DNA of 13,596 nucleotides from an uncultured Erysipelotrichaceae bacterium (GCA_945981915.1 CAMFRJ010000012.1:1-13596); one strand, 5' to 3'. Positions 1 to 7,457 are shown, counted from the first letter of the stretch. The notes: generated by a model from the sequence alone, not told the origin. A program made the numbers and translations.

Positions 1-480
1 ATCAACCTTTTCTTTTTGAAGTAAATAAACTTTTTTCTCTATACCTCCCGCATAACCTGTCAAATTCCCATTTTTACCGACAACACGATGACAAGGAACG
101 ATAATACCAATTGGATTATGAGCAACTGCTTGGCCAATCGCTTGCGGACATTTCTTTTTTCCAGTGATCCTTGCTATCTCTATTGCCAGCTCATCATAAG
201 AAATCGTATGACCATAAGGAATCTCTAATAACTTTTGCCAGACCATGGTTTGAAATGGTGTTCCTTGAAAAGACAAAGAGAAAGTGAATGGACATATATT
301 TCCTTGGAAATACTTTTTTAACCATTCTTCGACCAAATCAAATATTTTCAAATCTTGCTGGTAACCATGATCATCTATAGAATATTTTTGTTTTTCAAAA
401 TAAAGACCTGTTAAATTTTGACCATCACTCGTTAAGGTGATCTTTCCTAACGGTGAATCAATCATTTTAAAATATGTCAT
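1..480 (-). CDS. ogt: Methylated-DNA--protein-cysteine methyltransferase (partial, 3' end off window)
   Basis: Suicide DNA-repair enzyme that moves the alkyl group from O6-alkylguanine (and O4-alkylthymine) in DNA onto its own cysteine. Reading the minus strand from ATG at 478-480 gives 160 open codons up to the window edge. The active-site motif PCHRV lies at residues 129-133 (acceptor Cys130), preceded by the conserved HNPIGIIV stretch, and followed by the family's GYAGG (residues 142-146). The helix-turn-helix DNA-binding part (about 76-120) shows typical FQxxVWQxLxxIPYG and AIGQAVAxNP features. Family members are usually about 160-175 residues, so only a few residues should be missing. 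An AAGGGG Shine-Dalgarno lies 8 nt before the start. A TATAAT at 498-503 may be its -10, but no convincing -35 is seen. It follows the trp operon on the same strand, separated by the trp terminator, so it is probably transcribed separately. Confident at family level; ogt rather than adaB is by length and lack of other domains. Confidence 0.93.
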   Translation of the reverse strand, partial: MTYFKMIDSPLGKITLTSDGQNLTGLYFEKQKYSIDDHGYQQDLKIFDLVEEWLKKYFQGNICPFTFSLSFQGTPFQTMVWQKLLEIPYGHTISYDELAIEIARITGKKKCPQAIGQAVAHNPIGIIVPCHRVVGKNGNLTGYAGGIEKKVYLLQKEKVD

Positions 481-513
481 TAAGCTCACCCCTTTTGATT
501 ATACTTCATTTTC

Positions 514-541
514 AAAAGAAAAAGCAGAAAAATCTGCTTTT
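514..541 (-). terminator. Intrinsic terminator of the trp operon
   Basis: A perfect 9-bp stem (520-528 with 533-541, AAAAGCAGA / TCTGCTTTT) with a 4-nt loop starts two bases after the trpA stop codon. On the minus strand it is followed by a T-rich tail (TCTTTT, 519-514). It ends the trpEGDCFBA transcript and lies just before the methyltransferase gene. Confidence 0.85.
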
Positions 542-542
542 A

Positions 543-1313
543 TCATACTTTTGTTAAAGAACTGACATATTGTTTTAATGCTTCATCCCCTTGATCACCA
601 TATTCTTTAATGATATTGACAATAGCACTACCAACAATAACACCATCAGCATATTGTTGAAAAGTTTTGACTTGTTGTGCATCTTTAATACCAAAACCAA
701 TCGCTACAGGTGTATCAGTTACAGATTTGATATATTGGATGATCTCATCTAAGTTTGAAGCAAAGCTCTCATTATCTCTTGTTCCTGTAACGCCCATAGA
801 AGAGACCAGATAAATAAATCCTTCGGCTTCTTTTGCAATCATGGCGACACGATCTTTACTTGTTGGCGCAATCATAGAAATCAATGTCACTCCATATTGC
901 TTACAGACATCTTTCACTTCATGGCTTTCTTCATATGGCAAGTCAGGTAAAATGATACCATCAATACCAATTTCTTGACATTTTTGAAAGAATCTCTCAT
1001 AACCGTAATGAAAGACAACATTGAGATAAGTCATAAAACATAAAGGGATCTGACTTTTAAGACGAACTTTTTTGACCATCTCAAAAACATCATCAGTTGT
1101 CACCTTATTTTTCAAAGCACGCACATTGGCTTCTTGAATCGTTGGTCCTTCAGCAATGGGATCAGAAAAAGGAATCCCAATTTCAATCAAGCTGGCACCA
1201 GCTTCTTCTAGATCCAAAATATAATCGACTGTTTTATCTAAATAAGGATCACCTGCTGTTAAAAATCCGATAAAAGCTTTTTGATGATCAAATGCCTGTT
1301 GAATTCTATTCAT
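543..1313 (-). CDS. trpA: Tryptophan synthase alpha chain
   Basis: Cleaves indole-3-glycerol phosphate to indole and glyceraldehyde-3-phosphate; the indole is channelled to TrpB in the alpha2beta2 complex. It is a TIM barrel of 256 residues, close to the usual 255-270. The catalytic glutamate is Glu44 in the motif EIGIPFSDP. The second catalytic acid, usually Asp (Asp60 of the Salmonella enzyme), is Glu55 here (AEGP). The phosphate-binding loops appear as SSMGVTGTR and IGFGI, then [10 protein letters not shown]. The start was set at ATG 1311-1313 because a strong GGGGGAG site sits 8 nt upstream; an in-frame ATG 39 bases earlier (1352) lies well inside trpB and has no such site. It overlaps the trpB stop by 8 nt, so translation is probably coupled. 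Last gene of the operon, directly before the terminator. Confidence 0.97.
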   Translation of the reverse strand: MNRIQQAFDHQKAFIGFLTAGDPYLDKTVDYILDLEEAGASLIEIGIPFSDPIAEGPTIQEANVRALKNKVTTDDVFEMVKKVRLKSQIPLCFMTYLNVVFHYGYERFFQKCQEIGIDGIILPDLPYEESHEVKDVCKQYGVTLISMIAPTSKDRVAMIAKEAEGFIYLVSSMGVTGTRDNESFASNLDEIIQYIKSVTDTPVAIGFGIKDAQQVKTFQQYADGVIVGSAIVNIIKEYGDQGDEALKQYVSSLTKV

Positions 1314-2487
1314 GAATATCTCTCCCCCTATATCTGGCAATTGCTGCCACATCTTTATCTCCTCTTCCTGATAAACAGATAATCAAAATATCATCTTTTG
1401 CCATCGTTGGTGCTAACTTGATAGCATGAGCAACAGCATGTGCACTTTCAATCGCACAAATAATACCCTCTGTTTTTGCGATATATTCAAAAGCACTAAC
1501 AGCTTCATCATCACTAACAGGCACATATTGTGCTCTTCCAATATCATGTAAATAAGCATGTTCCGGACCAATTCCAGGATAATCCAAACCTGCAGAAATA
1601 GAGTAAACAGGTGCAATCTGTCCATATTCATCTTGGCAAAAATATGATTTCATTCCATGAAAGACTCCTAAACTGCCAGTGGCAATCGTCGCTGCTGTTA
1701 AAGCTGTATCAACCCCTTTACCAGCGGCTTCACAGCCAATAAGTTTGACATCTTTATCATTGATGAAATGATAGAACATCCCCATGGCATTGCTGCCACC
1801 ACCGACACAAGCCATGACTGCAGTCGGTAATTTTCCTTCATATTCTAAGATCTGTTCTCTGGCTTCTTTAGAAATCACACTTTGGAAATCTCTCACCATC
1901 ATTGGAAAAGGATGTGGTCCCATGACAGAACCTAAAACATACATCGTATCATCCACACGTTTTGTCCATTCTCTCATCGCTTCATTGACCGCATCTTTAA
2001 GGGTCATCGTACCAGTTGTAACAGGATGAACCTTAGCTCCTAACAATTCCATGCGATAGACATTTAATGCTTGCCTATCAGTATCTTCTTTCCCCATAAA
2101 GATTTCACATTCCATTGACAAAAGAGCCGCTGCTGTCGCTGTAGCAACACCATGTTGACCAGCACCTGTTTCCGCAATGACTCTTGTCTTCCCCATCTTT
2201 TTAGCCATCAAGACCTGTCCTAAAACATTATTGATCTTATGAGATCCGGTATGATTTAAATCTTCTCTTTTTAAATATATCTTCGCTCCACCTAGATCTT
2301 CACTCATCTTTTTTGCATAGTACAATAAAGAAGGTCTTCCTGCATATTCTTTTAATAATGTATTCAATTCATCATTAAAAGCTTGATCATTTTTATAAAA
2401 TTCATAAGCTTCTTCAATCTTATGAATTTCATTCATCAATGTTTCTGGAACATATTGTCCTCCATGAATACCATATCTACCTTTCAT
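1306..2487 (-). CDS. trpB: Tryptophan synthase beta chain
   Basis: PLP enzyme that condenses indole with L-serine to give L-tryptophan, the last step of the pathway. At 393 residues it is the usual length of the TrpB1 type that works with TrpA. Visible features: N-terminal [12 protein letters not shown] (about 5-17), the PLP-binding lysine Lys84 in HTGSHKINN, the catalytic glutamate in ETGAGQHG (Glu106), the phosphate-binding GGGSN loop at 229-233, the substrate-domain aspartate in SAGLDYPG (Asp302), and the C-terminal CLSGRGDKD. The start ATG at 2485-2487 has AGGAGAG just upstream. It begins inside the end of trpF (11-nt overlap) and its TAG stop overlaps the trpA start by 8 nt. No sign of damage or unusual residues. 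Confidence 0.98.
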   Translation of the reverse strand: MKGRYGIHGGQYVPETLMNEIHKIEEAYEFYKNDQAFNDELNTLLKEYAGRPSLLYYAKKMSEDLGGAKIYLKREDLNHTGSHKINNVLGQVLMAKKMGKTRVIAETGAGQHGVATATAAALLSMECEIFMGKEDTDRQALNVYRMELLGAKVHPVTTGTMTLKDAVNEAMREWTKRVDDTMYVLGSVMGPHPFPMMVRDFQSVISKEAREQILEYEGKLPTAVMACVGGGSNAMGMFYHFINDKDVKLIGCEAAGKGVDTALTAATIATGSLGVFHGMKSYFCQDEYGQIAPVYSISAGLDYPGIGPEHAYLHDIGRAQYVPVSDDEAVSAFEYIAKTEGIICAIESAHAVAHAIKLAPTMAKDDILIICLSGRGDKDVAAIARYRGRDIHE

Positions 2488-3067
2488 CTCTAACTCTCCT
2501 TACGATTTCCTCTATTTTTTTGACATCTTTGAAACCATTCGTTTCAACTCCTGAACTGATATCTAATGCATAAACATCTTGTTTTAATGCTTCATCAATA
2601 TTATCCAAGTTGATACCACCAGCTAAAAAAACTGGTTTTTCTAATTTTTGAATGCAAGACCAATCAAAACATTGACCACTTCCTGCAACTTGATTATCTA
2701 ACAGATAATAATCAACATCATATCTTTGATTAAATGATGTTTCATCTACCACTTTTATTGCTTTGATAATGGGAACATCAATCAATTGTTTTAATCTTTG
2801 AATATATTGGTGATCTTCATGTCCATGTAATTGCACCATATCAATGATATGATCATTGACTAAAGAGACAATATGCGACATATCTTCATCAACAAAAACA
2901 CCAACTGCTTTGATACTTGCAAGAAGATTTTGTTTAAGCAGCTTAGCTTGTTGAAAAGAAATCTTTCTTTTCTTTCCTGCAAAAACAAAACCAATATAAT
3001 CAGGAAGAAAGGTATTGACATAATCAATATCTTCCAACCTTTTTAAACCACATATTTTAATTTTCAT
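2477..3067 (-). CDS. trpF: Phosphoribosylanthranilate isomerase
   Basis: Converts N-(5'-phosphoribosyl)anthranilate to the CdRP ketose by Amadori rearrangement, the third pathway step. A single (beta/alpha)8 barrel of 196 residues, about the usual 200. The general base Cys6 lies in KIKICGL and the general acid Asp135 in GSGQCFDW. The barrel motifs [13 protein letters not shown] (25-37), VQLHG, LAGGIN and DISSGVE follow in the expected order. It is a separate gene, not fused to trpC as in enterobacteria. The ribosome site is poor: only an AAAGAAG next to the ATG, lying within the end of trpC, which it overlaps by 11 nt. Its translation therefore probably depends on ribosomes finishing trpC. 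It overlaps trpB by a further 11 nt. Confidence 0.96.
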   Translation of the reverse strand: MKIKICGLKRLEDIDYVNTFLPDYIGFVFAGKKRKISFQQAKLLKQNLLASIKAVGVFVDEDMSHIVSLVNDHIIDMVQLHGHEDHQYIQRLKQLIDVPIIKAIKVVDETSFNQRYDVDYYLLDNQVAGSGQCFDWSCIQKLEKPVFLAGGINLDNIDEALKQDVYALDISSGVETNGFKDVKKIEEIVRRVRDER

Positions 3068-3854
3068 CTTCTTTAACTAGACCTTTTAACACTTCTAAAG
3101 TATGGCGTTTTTGTTGACTTTTCATCATTGTTTCTCCAATCAAAACACCTTGAACATGATTATTTTCTAATAACTCAATATCTTTTCTTGTACGAATCCC
3201 GCTTTCTGAAACAAAGATCACATCATCACTCACCAATTGTCTTAAAGCCACAGTATTATGAATATCAACACTAAAATCTCTTAAATCCCTATTATTGACA
3301 CCAATGATCTTAGCTCCTACTCTTAATGCTTTTTTAATTTGTAAAGAACTGTGAGCTTCAACCAAAGCAGACATTCCTAAATTATGAGCTAAATTGATAC
3401 ATCGCATCAATGTAATTTCATCTAAGATTCCTGTAATCAATAAAATAGCATCAGCTCCTAATAGTTTGGCTTCATAAACCATATATTCATCCACAACAAA
3501 ATCTTTTCTTAAAACAGGAATCTTCACTATCTTTTTGATTTCTTTTAAGAAATCATCATCACCTTTAAAATAATCCGGTTCTGTCACCACAGAAATAGCA
3601 TCTGCCCCAATCATTTCATATTCTTTGGCAATTTCTTTAAAATCAAAACGAGACACAATCTGTCCTTTAGAAGGGGAATGTCTTTTCACTTCTAAAATAT
3701 AAGACATTCCTTCTTTTTCTAATGCTTTTTGAAAAGAAAAAGATTGATCAATAGGCATTTGAAATGCCTTTTCCTTTAATTCATAAATTGAACGATATTT
3801 TTTATTCTTTTCTACTCTTTCTTTTGTGCTTTCCACAATATCTTCTAATATCAT
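3057..3854 (-). CDS. trpC: Indole-3-glycerol phosphate synthase
   Basis: Closes and decarboxylates the CdRP ring to form indole-3-glycerol phosphate. TIM barrel of 265 residues with the family's N-terminal extension (MILEDIVESTKERVE). The catalytic residues can be placed: Glu55 and Lys57 in ILEVKRHSPSKG, Lys117 in LRKDFVVDEYMVYEA, Glu166 in LVEAHS, Asn188 in GVNNRDL and Glu217-Ser218 in VSESGI; IGETMM near the end holds the phosphate. The substrate loop has His at the place where Ala is common (EVKRHSPSKG), which does not touch the catalytic residues. ATG 3852-3854 has a strong AGGAGGG about 7 nt upstream, and an 11-nt gap separates it from trpD. It overlaps trpF by 11 nt. Monofunctional. Confidence 0.97.
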   Translation of the reverse strand: MILEDIVESTKERVEKNKKYRSIYELKEKAFQMPIDQSFSFQKALEKEGMSYILEVKRHSPSKGQIVSRFDFKEIAKEYEMIGADAISVVTEPDYFKGDDDFLKEIKKIVKIPVLRKDFVVDEYMVYEAKLLGADAILLITGILDEITLMRCINLAHNLGMSALVEAHSSLQIKKALRVGAKIIGVNNRDLRDFSVDIHNTVALRQLVSDDVIFVSESGIRTRKDIELLENNHVQGVLIGETMMKSQQKRHTLEVLKGLVKEDEN

Positions 3855-3865
3855 AAAAATCCCTC

Positions 3866-4873
3866 CTATTGATTAGATTCTCTAATAAATACTTCTAATT
3901 GTTTCAAAGCGCTCTGATCATCAATCAATGAAGCAGCTAAGTCAATTCCTTCTTTTAAAGTTCTCGCTTTTCCTCCGATATATAATCCTGCCCCTGCATT
4001 CATCAAGACAGCAGTTCTTGGTCCCCCTTGTTGACCATTTAAAACATCTCTGGTGATTTGTGCATTGTCTTCAGGTGTGCCACCAATCAATTCTTCTTTT
4101 TGACATCTTGTTAAACCAAATTGTTCAGGTGTGATGATATATTTTTGATAACTGTTATTTTTGATTTCACAAACAAAGGTTTCACTTGATGCTGAGATTT
4201 CATCAAGACCATCACGACCATAAACAACCATTCCTCTTTTCACTCCTAAATTACTAAGAACTCTCGCAAGTGGTTCTACCAATGCTTCATCATAAACCCC
4301 CATGACTTGTAAAGTGGCTCCTGCAGGATTAGTAAGTGGCCCTAAAATATTAAATATCGTACGAATTCCGAGCTCTTTTCTTACTGGTGCTACATATTTC
4401 ATAGCCAAATGATAATTTTGAGCAAATAAGAAACAGATATTGATACGCTCCAACAAAGCCTTGCTTTGTTTTTCATCAATTTTAATATTAACGCCTAATG
4501 CTTCTAAACAATCGGCTGCGCCACTTTTAGAACTGGCTGCACGATTGCCATGTTTAGCCACTTTTACACCACCACTTGCGATAACAAGTGAAGAGGTTGT
4601 GGAAATATTAAATGAATGAGAACCATCTCCCCCTGTTCCAACAATTTCCAGCACATCTTCATCATTTAATAATTTCACACAATGTTCTCTCATTGCCTTG
4701 GCGCTGGCTGTAATTTCTTCGATGGTTTCTCCTTTTAAAGATAAAGCTGTTAAATAAGCTGCTTTTTGAATATCACTAGCAACACCATCCATGATCTCAT
4801 TCATACAAGCATAAGCTTGTTCATATGTGAGATCTTCTTTCTTAGATAATTGAATAATCGCTTCTTTAATCAT
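3866..4873 (-). CDS. trpD: Anthranilate phosphoribosyltransferase
   Basis: Transfers the phosphoribosyl group of PRPP to anthranilate, the second pathway step. 335 residues, normal for the monofunctional enzyme (not fused to a glutamine amidotransferase). The small helical N-terminal domain (1 to about 70) is followed by the PRPP-binding GTGGD at 79-83, the NIST motif at 89-92 and KHGNRAASS at 107-115. The Mg-binding Asp-Glu pair is in DGLDEIS. The start at 4871-4873 is supported by an AAGGGGG site 8 nt upstream. It overlaps the trpG stop by 8 nt. The conserved anthranilate-site arginine appears in [11 protein letters not shown]. Confidence 0.98.
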   Translation of the reverse strand: MIKEAIIQLSKKEDLTYEQAYACMNEIMDGVASDIQKAAYLTALSLKGETIEEITASAKAMREHCVKLLNDEDVLEIVGTGGDGSHSFNISTTSSLVIASGGVKVAKHGNRAASSKSGAADCLEALGVNIKIDEKQSKALLERINICFLFAQNYHLAMKYVAPVRKELGIRTIFNILGPLTNPAGATLQVMGVYDEALVEPLARVLSNLGVKRGMVVYGRDGLDEISASSETFVCEIKNNSYQKYIITPEQFGLTRCQKEELIGGTPEDNAQITRDVLNGQQGGPRTAVLMNAGAGLYIGGKARTLKEGIDLAASLIDDQSALKQLEVFIRESNQ

Positions 4874-5441
4874 TTTTTATCCCCCTTATAAAATTCTTTA
4901 ATATTGTCATCCCATACTCACTTAAAATAGATTCTGGATGAAACTGCAGTCCATAGACTGGATACTGACGATGTCTGACTGCCATAATTTCTCCATCTTC
5001 ACTTTCCGCTAATATTTTTAAACATGCTGGTAGAGTTTCTTTTTGACCAGCTAAACTATGATATCTGGCTACTCGACTTTGACGAGGCATCCCTGCAAAA
5101 AGTGGATCAGCCACCGTTTCAATGAGTGAAGCTTTTCCATGCATCACCTTTTTTGCATAAACAATATCGCCTCCAAAAGCTTCAATGATAGCCTGATGTC
5201 CTAGACACACTCCTAAAATAGGAATAGTCTGATAATAACGTAAGATCACCTCTTCAATAATACCGGCTTCACTAGGTCTACCAGGTCCCGGTGAAATGAT
5301 GATGCATTCAGGTGCAAGTGTCTTGATTTCATCAACTGTGATACCATCATTTCTAACGACTTGAATATCGTTATCAATTGAGCCAATCAATTGATATAAG
5401 TTATAAGCAAAACTATCATAATTGTCAATTAATAATATCAT
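4866..5441 (-). CDS. trpG: Anthranilate synthase component II (glutamine amidotransferase)
   Basis: Class I glutamine amidotransferase that hydrolyses glutamine and passes ammonia to TrpE for anthranilate formation. 191 residues, the normal stand-alone length. The catalytic triad is clear: Cys79 in ILGVCLGHQ, His168 and Glu170 in LQFHPES. The N-terminal [11 protein letters not shown] and oxyanion motif SPGPGRP are also typical. The ATG shares one base with the trpE stop (TGATG) and has a GGAGGG site 10 nt upstream. Enzymes of this type often also serve PabB in folate synthesis; no pab gene is in the window, so whether this one is shared cannot be judged. Confidence 0.97.
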   Translation of the reverse strand: MILLIDNYDSFAYNLYQLIGSIDNDIQVVRNDGITVDEIKTLAPECIIISPGPGRPSEAGIIEEVILRYYQTIPILGVCLGHQAIIEAFGGDIVYAKKVMHGKASLIETVADPLFAGMPRQSRVARYHSLAGQKETLPACLKILAESEDGEIMAVRHRQYPVYGLQFHPESILSEYGMTILKNFIRGIKND

Positions 5442-6898
5442 CAGTCAATCCCTCCATCAGCCATCTTTAATGCTTCAATGATGGCACCTGCTTTATTGAT
5501 ACATTCCTGGTATTCATTTTCTGGAACACTATCATAAACAATGCCAGCCCCTGAACAGATTGAAACAATATCATTTCTTTTATATGCCAAACGAATACCA
5601 ATACAAGTATCCATATTCCCTGCAAAATCGAGATATCCAACACAACCTCCATAAATACCTCTTTTTCTTTGTTCAAGTTCACCGATGATCTGACTGGCTC
5701 TCATTTTAGGTGCCCCTGATAATGTCCCTGCTGGAAGCAAGGCATCTATAGCATCCAAAGCATCACAACCATCTTTAATTTCACTGCTAACCACACTGGC
5801 AATATGAATCACTTTGGAAAACTTCAAAATATTTTGATATTCATCGACATGAACCGTTTGAAACTTGGAAATCTTTCCCAAATCATTTCTTCCCAAATCT
5901 ACCAACATATTATGTTCCGCTAATTCTTTTTCATCTTTCAATAAATCATCAATCAATTTTTGATCTTCTTGCTCATTTTGTCCTCTTTTTCTCGTTCCTG
6001 CTATCGGAAAGGTCATCAGACGCTTTCCATCTAATTTGACCAATGTTTCTGGAGAAGCTCCTGCAACCTCTAAATTATCACTTGAAAAATAAAACATATA
6101 AGGCGATGGATTCGTTGTTCTTAAAACACGATACGTATCAAACAATGATCCTGTTGCCTTGACCTTGATTTGATTAGATAAAACAACTTGAAAAACATCT
6201 CCTTCTCGAATATATGTCTTTCCTTTATCAACCATTTGACAATATTCTTCTTGACTTAACACTGGTTGAAAATCACTGAAAAGATGTAACGGTTGTATAA
6301 GTGTTTTCTTATGTTTTTTAACAATCATTTCTAATTCATCAAGTTCTTTTAAAGCCTTTTGATAGTTTGCTTCAAGATCATTTGTTTCCATATTCACAAT
6401 CAAAATAATCTTTTGTCTAAAATGATCAAAACAGATGACTTTATCAAACAACATCAAATCAACATCATTAAAACCATTATCTTCTTTAACAACATCAACA
6501 GAAGGCTCACTGTATTTCAAATAATCAAAACTAAAATATCCAACTAAACCACCTGTAAAAGTTGGAAAACCTTCTAACTGTACACTTCGATATTGATTGA
6601 GAATCTTTTTGATATATTCTTTTGGATGTGATACTTCAAAGATCTGATCATCAACCTTCATCATCTTGTTGTAACACGTGATCTCACTTTGAGGAGCAAA
6701 TCCAAGAAAAGTATAACGTCCCCATTTCTGTCTATCTTCATGACTTTCTAACATGAACACATGTTTTGAATATTGTTTTAATTTTTTCAACAATTCAATA
6801 GGTGTGATCGTATCACTATACATTTCTTTTTTTATTGGTACAAAATGATATCCTGTCAAATCCATATCTAAAATATCTTCGTAAGTCGGATAATACAT
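5441..6898 (-). CDS. trpE: Anthranilate synthase component I
   Basis: Makes anthranilate from chorismate using ammonia from TrpG; the first committed step and usually the target of feedback inhibition by tryptophan. 485 residues, normal. The N-terminal domain keeps the Trp-binding LES element (50-52) followed by GRYTFLGF (60-67), so feedback control is probably intact. Chorismate-binding motifs: NPSPYMFYF (263-271), GASPETLVK, PIAGTRKRG (298-306; the PIAGTR form fits anthranilate synthase rather than PabB, which has PIKGTR), EHNMLVDLGRND (328-339), SGAPKMRA (394-401) and GGCVGYLDFAGNMDT. First gene of the operon; an AAGGAGG lies 7 nt before ATG 6896-6898. The T-box terminator ends only about 20 nt upstream of the gene start. 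Confidence 0.98.
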   Translation of the reverse strand: MYYPTYEDILDMDLTGYHFVPIKKEMYSDTITPIELLKKLKQYSKHVFMLESHEDRQKWGRYTFLGFAPQSEITCYNKMMKVDDQIFEVSHPKEYIKKILNQYRSVQLEGFPTFTGGLVGYFSFDYLKYSEPSVDVVKEDNGFNDVDLMLFDKVICFDHFRQKIILIVNMETNDLEANYQKALKELDELEMIVKKHKKTLIQPLHLFSDFQPVLSQEEYCQMVDKGKTYIREGDVFQVVLSNQIKVKATGSLFDTYRVLRTTNPSPYMFYFSSDNLEVAGASPETLVKLDGKRLMTFPIAGTRKRGQNEQEDQKLIDDLLKDEKELAEHNMLVDLGRNDLGKISKFQTVHVDEYQNILKFSKVIHIASVVSSEIKDGCDALDAIDALLPAGTLSGAPKMRASQIIGELEQRKRGIYGGCVGYLDFAGNMDTCIGIRLAYKRNDIVSICSGAGIVYDSVPENEYQECINKAGAIIEALKMADGGID

Positions 6899-6920
6899 GT
6901 CAATGCCTCCTTTTTGATAT

Positions 6921-7184
6921 AAAAAAAACCGTCTCGAAAGAAAAATCTTTCAAGGACGGATTGTTCCGCGGTGCCACCTTGATTCATGAAAAATCATGCA
7001 CTTGACTAGATGCTATCACATCTATGACTACTCACGTAAGCCTCACGTCAAAGAATACTTGGCAATTGCCTTTCACTTTGCCCTCAGTGGTCCATTTAAT
7101 AGGCTGCGTTCTGCTTGCTTCCACCATCCAAGCTCTCTGTAAGTGCACGATCTATTTTTATCTCCACATCAACGGTTTGTATAC
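6921..7184 (-). promoter_or_regulatory. T-box riboswitch (tRNA-Trp) in the trp operon leader
   Basis: A transcription-attenuating leader that senses uncharged tRNA-Trp. Stem I spans about 7145-7074 (base CACTT pairs AAGTG), with the AGAGAG and GGATGGTGGAAGC elements typical of its distal part. The specifier is UGG at 7094-7092, in the context AAA-UGG-ACCACUGAG. A stem III hairpin lies at about 7023-7008. The T-box core AAGGUGGCACCGCGG is at 6980-6966. Antiterminator: AAGG (6980-6977) pairs CCUU (6955-6952), GCGGA (6969-6965) pairs UCCGU (6960-6956), loop ACAA, leaving the 7-nt bulge UGGCACC whose UGGC would pair a GCCA tRNA end, as expected for tRNA-Trp with discriminator G. The competing terminator is 6959-6929, with an 8-T tail at 6928-6921. 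The parts seen are complete and mutually consistent. Confidence 0.96.
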
Positions 7185-7186
7185 AA
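7177..7186. promoter_or_regulatory. Palindromic operator-like site at the trp start
   Basis: Perfect 10-bp palindrome TTGTATACAA made of half-sites TTGTA and TACAA, placed on the predicted +1 of the trp promoter. The same 10-mer occurs at 7446-7455. The position fits a repressor site; GntR-type operators often have GTATAC-like centres, but the regulator is unknown and chance remains possible in AT-rich DNA. Confidence 0.4.
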
Positions 7187-7190
7187 TGCT

Positions 7191-7220
7191 ATTATATGTT
7201 CTTTTCAAAAATAATGTCAA
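7191..7220 (-). promoter_or_regulatory. trp operon promoter (sigma-A type)
   Basis: Perfect -35 TTGACA (7220-7215) and perfect -10 TATAAT (7196-7191) with an 18-bp spacer. The start should fall near 7184, matching the 5' edge of the T-box leader. A run of ten A (7245-7236 on the minus strand) upstream of the -35 may act as an UP element. The palindrome TTGTATACAA (7177-7186) lies on the predicted start. Confidence 0.9.
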
Positions 7221-7260
7221 TTATTTCATCAAATGTTTTTTTTTTAGTACAAAACACAGT

Positions 7261-7286
7261 AAAAAAAAAGACCTTGCGGTCTTTTT
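7261..7286 (-). terminator. Intrinsic terminator of the candidate small RNA
   Basis: A 9-bp stem, AAAAAGACC / GGTCTTTTT (7286-7278 with 7273-7265 on the minus strand), with a GCAA tetraloop of the stable GNRA kind and a run of nine T. The GCAA loop and the T run both favour minus-strand use, although the plus strand also has a short T run. Confidence 0.8.
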
Positions 7287-7296
7287 AACTTTTCCT

Positions 7297-7364
7297 ATGA
7301 AACAAATAAATGAAAGAATTAAAGTGTCAAAAAATATTTAAGGAAGGCCATTTATTTGTTTCAT
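7297..7364. repeat. Perfect 16-bp inverted repeat with 36-nt spacer
   Basis: Arms ATGAAACAAATAAATG (7297-7312) and its exact reverse complement (7349-7364). No matching flanking duplication is seen, which argues against a mobile-element remnant. Best read as the main stem of the candidate small RNA. Confidence 0.85.
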
Positions 7365-7379
7365 CTGTCTACGAAAATT

Positions 7380-7407
7380 ATTATATTTTTTTATTTTTCA
7401 TTTTCAA
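7380..7407 (-). promoter_or_regulatory. Promoter of the candidate small RNA
   Basis: TTGAAA (7407-7402), a 16-bp spacer and TATAAT (7385-7380) on the minus strand. The -35 lies within a 10-bp hairpin-forming sequence (TTTTCAACAT 7401-7410, ATGTTGAAAA 7414-7423). The predicted start is near 7373. Confidence 0.55.
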
Positions 7408-7429
7408 CATTTTATGTTGAAAAAAGTCA

Positions 7430-7457
7430 TTGTAAGTGTTTACAATTGTATACAATT
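7430..7457. promoter_or_regulatory. Cluster of overlapping palindromes, including a cre-like box
   Basis: Four half-sites in alternating orientation: TTGTA 7430-7434, TACAA 7441-7445, TTGTA 7446-7450 and TACAA 7451-7455. They give the 14-bp palindrome AATTGTATACAATT (7444-7457), the 10-bp palindrome TACAATTGTA (7441-7450) and the site TGTAAGTGTTTACA (7431-7444), which differs from the CcpA cre consensus TGWNANCGNTNNCA only at the central C. The cluster lies about 55-85 bp upstream of the predicted start of the candidate small RNA, a position where CcpA sites can activate. Binding proteins are inferred, not shown. Confidence 0.45.

Larger units (their letters stand above)
7261..7373 (-). ncRNA. 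Candidate small RNA between malQ and the trp promoter (about 113 nt)
   Basis: A short self-contained transcription unit with no convincing protein. A promoter (TTGAAA, 16 bp, TATAAT) predicts a start near 7373 and a strong terminator ends it near 7261. Just after the start comes a perfect 16-bp inverted repeat, ATGAAACAAATAAATG at 7364-7349 pairing with 7312-7297. It encloses a 36-nt loop that begins GCCUUCCUU, a pyrimidine-rich stretch complementary to AAGGAAGG-type ribosome sites. AGGAA just after the long stem could also pair UUCCU in the loop. The only minus-strand ORF from the first ATG is eight codons (MKQINGLP) with no ribosome site. malQ upstream has its own terminator, so this unit is not its 3' end. 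Function unknown; inferred from sequence alone. The alternative is a mere structured spacer. Confidence 0.5.

Noticed and set aside
1313..1352. Longer TrpA start adding 13 residues
   Set aside because: The ATG at 1352 lacks a ribosome site, while the one at 1313 has GGGGGAG at ideal spacing and gives the usual length.
1413..1631. Open frames in other frames within trpB, trpE, malQ, the peptidase gene and spx
   Set aside because: They lie inside well-supported genes and show no family features; shadows of coding sequence.
7024..7341. Plus-strand open frame of 105 codons across the trp leader and promoter
   Set aside because: It runs antisense through the T-box, the promoter and the terminator, has no ribosome site, and its composition reflects the RNA structure.
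7297..7341. Plus-strand 14-codon peptide starting MKQINERI
   Set aside because: No ribosome site upstream and its start is an arm of the inverted repeat.
7297..7364. 16-bp inverted repeat as the remnant of a mobile element
   Set aside because: No target duplication, no transposase fragment and no second copy in the window; a transcript stem explains it better.
7431..7456. Plus-strand promoter within the palindrome cluster
   Set aside because: TTGTAA and TTTACA do not have a matching -10 at 16-18 bp, and no plus-strand gene follows.
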